DNA from: Desulfosarcinaceae bacterium
Lineage (GTDB): Bacteria; Desulfobacterota; Desulfobacteria; Desulfobacterales; Desulfosarcinaceae
Assembly: GCA_030066015.1 (NCBI GenBank)
Contig: JASJCL010000059.1
Coordinates: forward strand, 1-45,457
Direction: 5' to 3'
Length of the DNA: 45,457 nt
Shown here: in pieces, positions 33,917 to 42,023 of the stretch
How positions within the stretch are numbered: the first letter of the stretch is position 1
How the letters are laid out: each line of letters starts with the position of its first letter
Notes under the pieces: model-generated
Databases searched by the model: none
Seen by the model: the letters and a program-made list of their open reading frames with translations, nothing else
Told to the model about the DNA's origin: nothing
Made by a program: the position numbers and the translations under genes

Positions 33917-36760
33917 ATGAAGGAAGGCGCCCCGCACCACATTCTGGTCATCGACGACGAGAAAGCCATCCGAGACAGTTTTTGCAGCTATCTGGAAGAT
34001 TGCGACTTTCGGGTCTCCTGCGCCGAAGACGGCCAGGCTGGGCTGGCGCTTTTTCGGACCGACGCGCCGGATCTCATCCTCGTAGATCTGCGCATGCCCG
34101 TCATGGACGGGCTGGCAGTGCTCGAAACGGTTCACGGCGAAGCCCCTGAATTGCCCCTCATCGTGGTATCCGGCACCGGTCAGATGCAGGATGCCGTCAA
34201 GACCCTTCAGCTGGGCGCCTGGGACTACCTGCTCAAACCGGTCGCAGATCTGTCGGCCTTGCGACACGCCGTTGACAAGGCCTTGGAGCGGGCGGCGCTG
34301 CTGCGTCAAAGACGCGCCTATCAGAAGCATCTGGAAGAGGAGGTCGCCCGGCGCACCGCGGAATTGGAGGGCGCCAACCGCGATCTCAATCAGATCAATA
34401 CCCGGCTGCGGCGGCTGGTGGGCACCACCGCCGCCCTCAGTCGACACGACGACCTCTGGCTGCTGGGACAAGACCTGCTGAAAGCGTTTGGCGACCATAT
34501 GCGGGCCACCGGCGGAAGCCTGTATCTGGTCGAGCCGGAAGGTCTGCGTCTGGTCCACAGTCTCGACCCGGGCCACGCCCCCGACTTCATCCACTTTCCA
34601 TTGAAGGAGGGATCGGTTTACTACCGTCTGATCAGCGAAGGCAAACCGCTTCTGATCTGTCACCTCTCTACCCAGTCCCAGATGTCGGGCAGCGGTTGGA
34701 CAGGCTACCGCGACGACTCCGTGTTGGCCTTTCCGCTACCCAACGAAAAAGGTCAGATCATGGGGGTCCTCTCCCTGCACGGCAAGCTGTCGCCGCCGTT
34801 CAAACCGCAGGACCGAGAGGTGGGCGCCATCCTGGCCGCCTATGGCAGCGAAGTTTTCAAGGCCACCCGCAGCACCACCGCCCTGCGCGAAAGCGAAGAG
34901 CGCTTCCGCAAGATCACGCTCTTCGCCAAGGACGCCATCATCATGATGGATGTGGACGGCCAGGTCTCCTTCTGGAACAAAGCCGCCGAGGAGATCTTCG
35001 GGTTTAGCGAGGGCCAGGCATTGGGGCGCACCCTGCACGATCTGATCGCCCCGTCGGACGTGCGAAAGGTATACCGCGACACCTATCCCACCATCGGCGC
35101 CAACAATGCCCTCTCCAACCTGGGCAAACATGTCGAACTGACCGCACGGCACCAAAGCGGTCGTGTCTTCCCCATCGAGCTCTCCCTCTCCGCCCTCAAG
35201 CTCACCGGGACCTGGCACCTGGTGGGCATCATCCGCGACATCAGCCGCCGCAAGCAAACGATCGAGAAGCTGCAGGCCAGCGAACGCAAGGTCCGCAGCT
35301 ATCTGGACACCGCCCCCGACGGCATCTTCGTCACCACGACGCAAGGCGACTATGTGGAGGTGAATCAGGCCGCCTGCCGCATGACGGGCTACAACGAGAT
35401 CGAGCTACTGGATCTCAATCTGATCGATCTGACGCCGCCAGAGAGCCAGCGCAACATCTTCAATTACTTCGAGCAAGTCGTTCAGAAAGGCCGCGCCATC
35501 GGAGAAAGCGCCTTCGTACGCAAGGACCGCAGCCGGGGTTTCTGGACAATTCACGGCGTTCGCTTGAGCGAGAACCGCTTCCTTTGGTTCACCAAAGACG
35601 TCACCGAGGAGCGGCAGTTGGAGAAGCAGTTGCGCCAAGCCCAGAAGATGGAGTCCATCGGTACGCTGGCCGGCGGGATCGCCCACGACTTCAACAATAT
35701 TCTCAGCTCCATTTTGGGATATACCGAATTGACCCTGGCCGTCATGCCGGAGGAGGAGTCCCAACTGAACCACTATGTCAACGCCATCCTCAAAGCCGGC
35801 GAGCGGGCCCGTGACCTGGTGGGGCAGATTCTCACCTTCAGTCGCCAGGGAGAGCAGATCCAGGCACCGGTGCAGGTTCACCTGATCTTGAAGGAGGCGC
35901 TCAAACTGCTGCGCTCCTCCCTGCCCGCCACCATCGAGATCCGCCAGAAGATCAGCGACGCCGGATCGACCATGGCGGACCCCACCCAGATTCACCAAGT
36001 CATCATGAACCTGTGCACCAACGCCTACCATGCCATGGAGGTGGAGGGGGGTATCCTCAATGTTCAGCTGACGCGCACCGAACTCGATGACAGCGCCCGG
36101 CTCAACTCCCTCAGCCTGGCCGCCGGCACCTATCTCAAGCTCACCGTCAGTGACACGGGCTCGGGCATGCCCCAGGAGGTGATCGACCGCATCTTCGATC
36201 CCTATTTCACGACAAAGGAGAAGGGCAAGGGAACGGGGCTGGGGCTTGCCGTGGTACACGGCATCGTGAAGAGCCACCAGGGTGCCATTCAGGTCACCAG
36301 CGCGCCTGGCGAGGGATCCACTTTCAAAATCTATTTGCCGGCCAGCAGCATCCATGACATCCCGGAGATGCCCATCGCCTCACCGTTGCCGACCGGCGAC
36401 GAGCGGATCCTGCTCGTGGATGACGAGGCGGAAATCGTGGCCATCGAGCAGCAGATGCTCGAAAGGTTGGGCTACCGGGTGAAGGCGTTCGCCAACAGTG
36501 TCGAAGCGCTCACCCATTTTCAGGCGCACGCAGGGGATTTCGACCTGGTGATCACCGATCTGACCATGCCGGGTCTCACCGGCGACCGTCTCACCGAAGA
36601 GTTGCTCAAGGTGCGCCCCGATTTGCCCATCATTCTCTGTACCGGCTTCAGTGAAATGATGAACGAAGCCAAGGCCGAAGCCGTTGGTATCACCAAATTT
36701 CTGATGAAACCGGTCTCCATGGTGGATTTTGCCATGGCCGTACGCCAGGTGCTGCTCTAA
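33917..36760 (+). CDS. Hybrid histidine kinase REC-GAF-PAS-PAS-HisKA-HATPase-REC
   Basis: A 947-residue soluble protein. It opens with a receiver (Asp57 in ILVDLRMPV), followed by a coiled coil, a GAF-type domain (about 160-310), two PAS domains (about 320-560), kinase core (GGIAHDFNNILSS) and HATPase (DTGSGMP, GKGTGLGLA). The C-terminal receiver is LVDDEAEIVAIE with VITDLTMPG. ATG 33917 is chosen because AAGGGAG lies upstream; the frame is open earlier but the extra sequence is not receiver-like. It is the last rightward gene of the signalling island and converges with the leftward Hdr-linked set. Its N-terminal receiver is a paralogue of the one at 28819. Confidence 0.92.
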   Translation: MKEGAPHHILVIDDEKAIRDSFCSYLEDCDFRVSCAEDGQAGLALFRTDAPDLILVDLRMPVMDGLAVLETVHGEAPELPLIVVSGTGQMQDAVKTLQLGAWDYLLKPVADLSALRHAVDKALERAALLRQRRAYQKHLEEEVARRTAELEGANRDLNQINTRLRRLVGTTAALSRHDDLWLLGQDLLKAFGDHMRATGGSLYLVEPEGLRLVHSLDPGHAPDFIHFPLKEGSVYYRLISEGKPLLICHLSTQSQMSGSGWTGYRDDSVLAFPLPNEKGQIMGVLSLHGKLSPPFKPQDREVGAILAAYGSEVFKATRSTTALRESEERFRKITLFAKDAIIMMDVDGQVSFWNKAAEEIFGFSEGQALGRTLHDLIAPSDVRKVYRDTYPTIGANNALSNLGKHVELTARHQSGRVFPIELSLSALKLTGTWHLVGIIRDISRRKQTIEKLQASERKVRSYLDTAPDGIFVTTTQGDYVEVNQAACRMTGYNEIELLDLNLIDLTPPESQRNIFNYFEQVVQKGRAIGESAFVRKDRSRGFWTIHGVRLSENRFLWFTKDVTEERQLEKQLRQAQKMESIGTLAGGIAHDFNNILSSILGYTELTLAVMPEEESQLNHYVNAILKAGERARDLVGQILTFSRQGEQIQAPVQVHLILKEALKLLRSSLPATIEIRQKISDAGSTMADPTQIHQVIMNLCTNAYHAMEVEGGILNVQLTRTELDDSARLNSLSLAAGTYLKLTVSDTGSGMPQEVIDRIFDPYFTTKEKGKGTGLGLAVVHGIVKSHQGAIQVTSAPGEGSTFKIYLPASSIHDIPEMPIASPLPTGDERILLVDDEAEIVAIEQQMLERLGYRVKAFANSVEALTHFQAHAGDFDLVITDLTMPGLTGDRLTEELLKVRPDLPIILCTGFSEMMNEAKAEAVGITKFLMKPVSMVDFAMAVRQVLL

Positions 36761-36828
36761 CAATCGGACCCGCCGTTGCGCCGGTGTTCCCGCCACAAGC
36801 GCCCGAAGCGAATGAGATGATCGCGCCG

Positions 36829-37974
36829 CTACGCCTCAACCAACGGGGATCGCGGCACCATTACGCGAAAGCGGGTGCCCCGACCGGGCTGCGACCGCAC
36901 CCGAATCTTTCCGCCGTGCTGTTCAACAACCTGGTTGGCGACGAAGAGCCCCAACCCGGTGCCGCTCTTCCCTTTGGTGGAGTAGAATACGGTGAAGAGG
37001 TTGTTGAGAACCGCCGGTTCCATACCGATCCCGTTGTCCCGCACCTCAAAGTACACCCGCTCGTCATCGGCCGTCACACGTAAGTCGATCTGTCCGGCCG
37101 ATTCGCCCTCTAAAGTTTCGCAGGCGTCGATGGCATTATCCAGAATATTACCCAGTGCCGCCCGCAGATAATCGGCGTCGATGGCGAAGGCTCCCAACTG
37201 CGCGGTGAACAGGGGTCTAAAGCGGATCTTGCGACGCCGCAGTTTGGCGACCATCTCATCGGCCAACTCTTTGCAGAACGTGCCCACGGCGACCTGGGTG
37301 AAGGTGAATTTCCGCTTCTTGGTGTAAAAAAGAATATCCAGCATCAACTTGCGAATGCGTTCCACTGTCTGTTTGACGATCTGCCAACCCTCCTCTACGG
37401 TGTCTTCATGCTTGCGGACGAATCCCGATTCCACCAGGTAGAGACCGCCGTCCAGGCTGGTGAGTAACCCCTTGATGCCGTGGGAGATGGAGCCGAGCAT
37501 CATTCCCAGGGAGGAGAGATGGTCTTTCAGCGCCGCCTTCTCTTGCACCAATTGCTCCAACCGCTCGGTGTAGGCCTTGAGCTGACGGCGCAGAATGATG
37601 CGCTCCTCGGCGCGCCGCAGGGCGATCTCCAAGGCGTCGACGTTGATGGGCTTGGTGATGAAATCCGTTGCCTGGTTCTTCAGGCTCATGATCGCCAGAT
37701 CGAGGTCGCCATGACCGGTGATCATGATCACCTCTGCATCGGGATCGGCCGCCTTGATGCGGCTGAGCAGTTCGATGCCGTCCATCCCGGGCATCTTGAT
37801 GTCAGTGATCACCACCGGCGGCCGTATGTCAAGAAACAGGGGCAGCGCGGTTGTACCGTTTTCGGCGCTGGTAACCCGATAGCCCAGATCGGCGAGCGCC
37901 AAGGTGAGCACTTCACGGATGTCGGCCTCGTCATCCACCAGCAGGAGGGTTTTCTCGACATTGGGAAGCTTCAT
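36829..37974 (-). CDS. Receiver-histidine kinase hybrid (REC-HisKA-HATPase)
   Basis: A 381-residue protein. The receiver (5-125) has D15-D16 and phosphoacceptor Asp58 (VVITDIKMPG) and Lys108. A coiled coil leads to the likely phosphoacceptor His165 (GSISHGIKGLLTSLDG), then an HATPase (DNAIDACE, DNGIGMEPA, GTGLGLF). The HisKA box SHGIKG is unlike the usual HExxN, so phosphorylation at His165 is less certain. ATG 37974 is supported by AAGAGG upstream and lies 10 bases after the stop of the haem-binding kinase, so the two are one operon. A receiver fused in front of a kinase suggests a relay step receiving phosphate from that kinase. Confidence 0.9.
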   Translation of the reverse strand: MKLPNVEKTLLLVDDEADIREVLTLALADLGYRVTSAENGTTALPLFLDIRPPVVITDIKMPGMDGIELLSRIKAADPDAEVIMITGHGDLDLAIMSLKNQATDFITKPINVDALEIALRRAEERIILRRQLKAYTERLEQLVQEKAALKDHLSSLGMMLGSISHGIKGLLTSLDGGLYLVESGFVRKHEDTVEEGWQIVKQTVERIRKLMLDILFYTKKRKFTFTQVAVGTFCKELADEMVAKLRRRKIRFRPLFTAQLGAFAIDADYLRAALGNILDNAIDACETLEGESAGQIDLRVTADDERVYFEVRDNGIGMEPAVLNNLFTVFYSTKGKSGTGLGLFVANQVVEQHGGKIRVRSQPGRGTRFRVMVPRSPLVEA

Positions 37975-37984
37975 GCCTACCTCT

Positions 37985-40342
37985 TCAGCCGTCCAGGCGT
38001 CGGCCGTGCGCAAAGTCCTCAGCCGGCTGCCGTCCATCATTGGGTTCATCGGCGGGGAGAGTGGTCGTCCCGGGAACCGGAAATTCAAGCACCAGGCATG
38101 CGCCGCCGCCTTCATTGGCCATGGCCTGAATGGTACCGCCGCACTCCTTGACGATCCCGTAGCTGATGGAAAGCCCGAGACCGGTGCCCTTGCCGGGTTC
38201 TTTGGTCGTGAAGAAGGGCTCGAAGAGGCGGTCTGCCTTTCCCGCCGGGAGTCCGATACCGGTATCGCAAATCCGGCAGTATACACAGGCGCGCGCCGCA
38301 TCCAGCCAGGTGGTGACGACGATTTGATTGCAGGCGGCCTCACCCGTGTGCGGCGGGGGTTTGGCCGCAATGGCGTCTCGGGCGTTAATCAGCAGATTGA
38401 TGAAGACCTGTTCCAGGCGACCCGGGTCGGCCAGAATCTTGGGCAGGTCCGGTGCGGTCTGCCAAATCACCTCGATACCGCGCACCTTGAGCTGCTGACT
38501 GAAGATTTCAAAGGCGCTGGCCAGCACTGCGTGCAAATGGATCCGCTCCAGTGCCGTCTCCGCCTTGCGGGCGAACTGGCGCATGTGGTGGATGATTTTG
38601 GTTGCCCGGTCGGCGTTGCTGTCCATCTTCTCCAGGAGGGTCTGAAGCGTGGTCGCGTCGAGCGGCCGTCCTTGGTGGAATTTGCGCATACAGAAACTAC
38701 TGGCGGTCTTGATCACGGATAGGGGCTGATTGAGTTCGTGAGCGATGCCGGTGGCCATCTCCCCTAAAGTCGCCATCTTCGATGCCTGAATCAGCTGCTG
38801 CTCCGCCTCCAGCCGTTTGGTGATGTCGCTGATGGTGACCAACAGCACTTCGTGACCGGCATACTCCGACGGTGAAACCCGGATATTGACCGACAGGGGT
38901 TTACCACTTTTGGCTGACTGGCGGGCCTGATTGATGACAGTTGCAGTGGCCAATTTGAAGGCAAAATGGTCGCGCTCATCTTCGGCAAATAGCTCGAGAA
39001 AGGAGTGTCCCACGAGCTCCTCTGCCGGCAGGCCATAGACACCGGCCACACTTCGGTTGGCGTCCAAAATGCGGAAACTTTCCTTGTCCAACACGAAAAC
39101 CGGATTGGGAATATTGTTGAAGGTGGCGTGATACTTGCGCTCGGAACGCTCCAGGTCTATCTCCAAATGGCGTCGTTCGGTGATATCCAGACTGATCTCC
39201 ATGGCGGCGACGATCCGGCCTGCATCATCGAAAATAGGTGAGGTTTTGACGATCCAGTGGGTGTCGGTGCCATCCTTGTTGATGCCGCTCTCCTCGGTGG
39301 CGTAGGACTTGCCGTCCCGGAAAGTTTTCTCCACCGGGCACTCTTTACACTTGTCGTCACGTCCCTTGTAGGCTTTGTAGCAGAAGTCACCCGCTTGCGG
39401 GGCGAAGCGGCGGGCAAACTCCCGATTGTAGTTAAGCAGCCGGTAGTGACGATCCTGGACAGTGATCAGGCAAGGGACCTGCTCAAAGAGATTCTGATAC
39501 TCCTTGCGCTGTTTATTCAGCTTGGCGTGATTGCGATCGATTTCCGAGCCCATGTGGTTGATGGCATCCGCCAAGAGGCCCATTTCGTCCACTTGGCGGA
39601 CGGCCACTTCGGTGCCGTATTCTCCCCGGGCGATGGCGCGGGTGCCGGCGATGAGGCGCTGGATCGGGTGATTGACGAAGCGCAGGACGAAGATGAAGAG
39701 AATGGCCGAAGCGCAGATGAACACCGATAGGGTTTGGCCGAGGATGCCGCGCTCCAGTTGATGGATCTCCTGATCGACCGCCGCCAATGAGACCACCAAA
39801 TCCAACGCACCCAAAATCTGTTTGTCTTGGGGATGAAAATGGCACTCGCCAGTGGCACAGCCCGGCTCGTTGGGAATGGGGCTGATAATGCCCAATAGAC
39901 GATGGCCTTCCGGCGCGCTGAAGATACGCACCCGCTCGGTGAGATTCAGGTCGATCAGGGGCGGGTCGCTGCGGTGGCAGACAAAGCAGGCCTCATCCTC
40001 GATGTCGGTGACCACCTCCACTTCATCACCCTGATTGGAGAATTTGATGCGCCCGGCCTTGTTGTAGAGGCGAATATTCTCAATCTCCTTTTGCCGCCCG
40101 ATGTTGGTGATGATCTGGTTGATGTCGTCCCGGGAGTTGAGCATCATGGCGTAGTGGGTACCGAGGCGGATGGTGGTGGTGAGACGATCGATACCGGAGA
40201 TGATGTTGTCCATGGCCTTCTGCTTCTGGTAGCCGATATTGACGAGGGCCCAAATGGACATGGAAACCAGCAGGACGATCCCCACCGATAGGATCAATTT
40301 AAAGGCCAGGCGGTGCCGAATCGGCGGCAGTGGAAGGAACAT
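37985..40342 (-). CDS. Sensor histidine kinase with periplasmic c-type haem motifs
   Basis: A 785-residue membrane kinase. Membrane segment 1 (about 14-34) precedes a periplasmic domain of about 165 residues with haem-c attachment motifs C119xxCH123 (CFVCH) and C162-X4-C167-H168 (CATGECH). Membrane segment 2 (about 203-223), HAMP, and a PAS domain with CYKAYKGRDDKCKECP follow. Then come a second PAS domain, the phosphoacceptor His in GIAHELNQPLSV, and HATPase (GKGTGLGLS). Covalent haem would make it a periplasmic redox or small-gas sensor. ATG 40342 is preferred over GTG 40348 because GGAGG lies at ideal distance. It lies 146 bases after hdrB on the same strand, with no terminator seen, and the REC-kinase gene follows. 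Confidence 0.92.
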   Translation of the reverse strand: MFLPLPPIRHRLAFKLILSVGIVLLVSMSIWALVNIGYQKQKAMDNIISGIDRLTTTIRLGTHYAMMLNSRDDINQIITNIGRQKEIENIRLYNKAGRIKFSNQGDEVEVVTDIEDEACFVCHRSDPPLIDLNLTERVRIFSAPEGHRLLGIISPIPNEPGCATGECHFHPQDKQILGALDLVVSLAAVDQEIHQLERGILGQTLSVFICASAILFIFVLRFVNHPIQRLIAGTRAIARGEYGTEVAVRQVDEMGLLADAINHMGSEIDRNHAKLNKQRKEYQNLFEQVPCLITVQDRHYRLLNYNREFARRFAPQAGDFCYKAYKGRDDKCKECPVEKTFRDGKSYATEESGINKDGTDTHWIVKTSPIFDDAGRIVAAMEISLDITERRHLEIDLERSERKYHATFNNIPNPVFVLDKESFRILDANRSVAGVYGLPAEELVGHSFLELFAEDERDHFAFKLATATVINQARQSAKSGKPLSVNIRVSPSEYAGHEVLLVTISDITKRLEAEQQLIQASKMATLGEMATGIAHELNQPLSVIKTASSFCMRKFHQGRPLDATTLQTLLEKMDSNADRATKIIHHMRQFARKAETALERIHLHAVLASAFEIFSQQLKVRGIEVIWQTAPDLPKILADPGRLEQVFINLLINARDAIAAKPPPHTGEAACNQIVVTTWLDAARACVYCRICDTGIGLPAGKADRLFEPFFTTKEPGKGTGLGLSISYGIVKECGGTIQAMANEGGGACLVLEFPVPGTTTLPADEPNDGRQPAEDFAHGRRLDG

Positions 40343-40488
40343 CGTCACCCTCCTTTGGCTGCGATCCTTTTATCGCCTTGCATCACAGGTGTGGTCCGGC
40401 GGCGCCGAGTACGCCCGATCGCGGCGGGGCCGCTCGCAGTAGGCTGAACGATCAGGGCAGAGATGATGGCCTCAAGGATGCCCCCGCT

Positions 40489-41364
40489 TCATCCAGCAAC
40501 CGCACCGTTGAGGCGCATCATTAGCGCTTCCGAAAGGGCCAGATTGAGCGGCAGCCCCACGGCCTCGCCATCCAACCCCATGGCCAGCCCCAGCAGTTGG
40601 GGCAAATAGAGAACGGGGATGGCGAGATCTTGCCCTACCGCCCGCGAGACGGCCCCCTGGTATGCTTCCAGGTTCAGCTGGCACATGGGACAAACCGTCG
40701 TCACCAGATCGGCCCCCCTGGCGGCAACGAGAATTTCCGCCACCAATTTCAGCCCCACAGACCGTTTGGTGGTCAGGTGGGCGGCGCCGCAGCAGCGCGC
40801 GCCCATCTCCCAGGGAAACACCTCAGCTCCCGTGGCCTGGATAAGTGACGCCATGCTGGTCGGCCGCTCGGGATCGTCGAAGACCGGATAGGGCCTTAGG
40901 CACTGGCAGCCGTAGTAGGCGGCCACCTTTAGGCCGTCAAGCGGGCGGCCGATCTGATCGGCAATCCGGGCGGCCCCCACATCCCGGCTGAGAATGTCCA
41001 GCAGATGGCGCACAGCGGGCGGCGCTGCCAGCTGCAATTGCTCCTTTGCCAGCACCGTGTTGACGCGCTGCAGCTGCGCGGTATTGACTGCCACCCGCCT
41101 GAGGTTGAGGTAGCAGGCGCTGCAGGGTACCAGGATGTCGGAACTGGATGCCTGGGCCTCGGCCAGGGCCAGGTTGCGGGCGGCCAGGCAGAGCGCGAGC
41201 AGTGGGCTGCTCGCCTCGGCGGCGCTGGCGCCGCAGCAGGTCCAGTCGTCTATCTCAACGAGATCGACCTCCAGACGCCCGAATAGGGCGCGGGTGGCGC
41301 GGTGATACTCCACGGCCGTGGTTTCCAAGGTGCAGCCGGGATAGTAGAGGTAGGCGCTCTTCAT
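40489..41364 (-). CDS. hdrB: HdrB-like subunit with two Cys-rich (CCG) domains
   Basis: A 291-residue homologue of heterodisulfide reductase subunit B. Two CCG domains are seen: C11 (YYPGCTLE), C43-C44 (DDWTCCGAS) and C81/C84 (CSACYLNL); then C153/C155 (YGCQC), C191-C192 (GARCCGAAH) and CPMCQLN. These ligate the paired non-cubane [4Fe-4S] clusters that reduce disulfides in HdrB of methanogens. The start ATG overlaps the hdrC stop by 4 bases (ATGA). In sulfate reducers the substrate is not CoM-S-S-CoB; DsrC or another thiol-disulfide is likelier. No membrane subunit is adjacent, so the complex should be cytoplasmic. Confidence 0.93.
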   Translation of the reverse strand: MKSAYLYYPGCTLETTAVEYHRATRALFGRLEVDLVEIDDWTCCGASAAEASSPLLALCLAARNLALAEAQASSSDILVPCSACYLNLRRVAVNTAQLQRVNTVLAKEQLQLAAPPAVRHLLDILSRDVGAARIADQIGRPLDGLKVAAYYGCQCLRPYPVFDDPERPTSMASLIQATGAEVFPWEMGARCCGAAHLTTKRSVGLKLVAEILVAARGADLVTTVCPMCQLNLEAYQGAVSRAVGQDLAIPVLYLPQLLGLAMGLDGEAVGLPLNLALSEALMMRLNGAVAG

Positions 41365-41939
41365 GATTCTCTCGCTCCGTCCGCCTCCGCCTCCAGGGCC
41401 GCCACGCAGGCGAAGAGTTGATCCAGCTTGGCACTGCTTTTCTGGGGCCAGCTCGGCTTGAGCTTGCCCTTGCGCATGAGCCGGCGCCCCAGCCCCATAT
41501 TGGCCAGGGGTGGTCCGAGCCGGCCCAGGCGGGTAAAATAGCGCGTCATCAAGGCCATCTCTCGCACCCGACCGTGCCGACGCACATTGGCCAGGAAGCT
41601 GTCGTAGAAGAGACTCGAGGATCGGTGGCACCCGATGCCCCGCTTGGCCGCTTCAGCCTTGAGGCCCGCCATCAGTTCGGTGAGGGGCAGTCCCCGGGGG
41701 CAGCGCAGGGTGCACAGATAGCAGGCCGAGCACAGGATGAAGGTCTGGGAGTGGAATATCTCGACCATCTCCCCCAGCAGTAGGAGCCGCCAAAGCTGGC
41801 GAGGGGTCCGATCCATGGCGAAGGCATTGGGACAGGAGCCCGTGCAGGTGCCGCACTGAATACAGGCCTGAACCGCCGTTCGCATCCTACTCAGATGGCC
41901 CGTCGAGACGCTGCCGATGGTGGCGCTCCTGGTCATCAT
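41361..41939 (-). CDS. hdrC: HdrC-like ferredoxin subunit
   Basis: A 192-residue homologue of HdrC with two [4Fe-4S] motifs, CIQCGTCTGSCP (about 26-37) and CSACYLCTLRCP (about 70-81). It has the family helical spacer and a basic C-terminal part with no membrane segments, unlike the DsrK/HdrD fusions. It should carry electrons from HdrA to HdrB. GGGAGG precedes the tandem ATGs at 41939 and 41936; either may start. It lies 84 bases after hdrA and overlaps hdrB, so A-C-B are one transcript. Confidence 0.92.
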   Translation of the reverse strand: MMTRSATIGSVSTGHLSRMRTAVQACIQCGTCTGSCPNAFAMDRTPRQLWRLLLLGEMVEIFHSQTFILCSACYLCTLRCPRGLPLTELMAGLKAEAAKRGIGCHRSSSLFYDSFLANVRRHGRVREMALMTRYFTRLGRLGPPLANMGLGRRLMRKGKLKPSWPQKSSAKLDQLFACVAALEAEADGARES

Positions 41940-42023
41940 ACCGCCTCCCTATATCTGTGTTTCCGCGATCCATCCATCAACCTGCATCTCCCGCTGCTAT
42001 CGGATGGCTGGCCCGCCGGCGCA

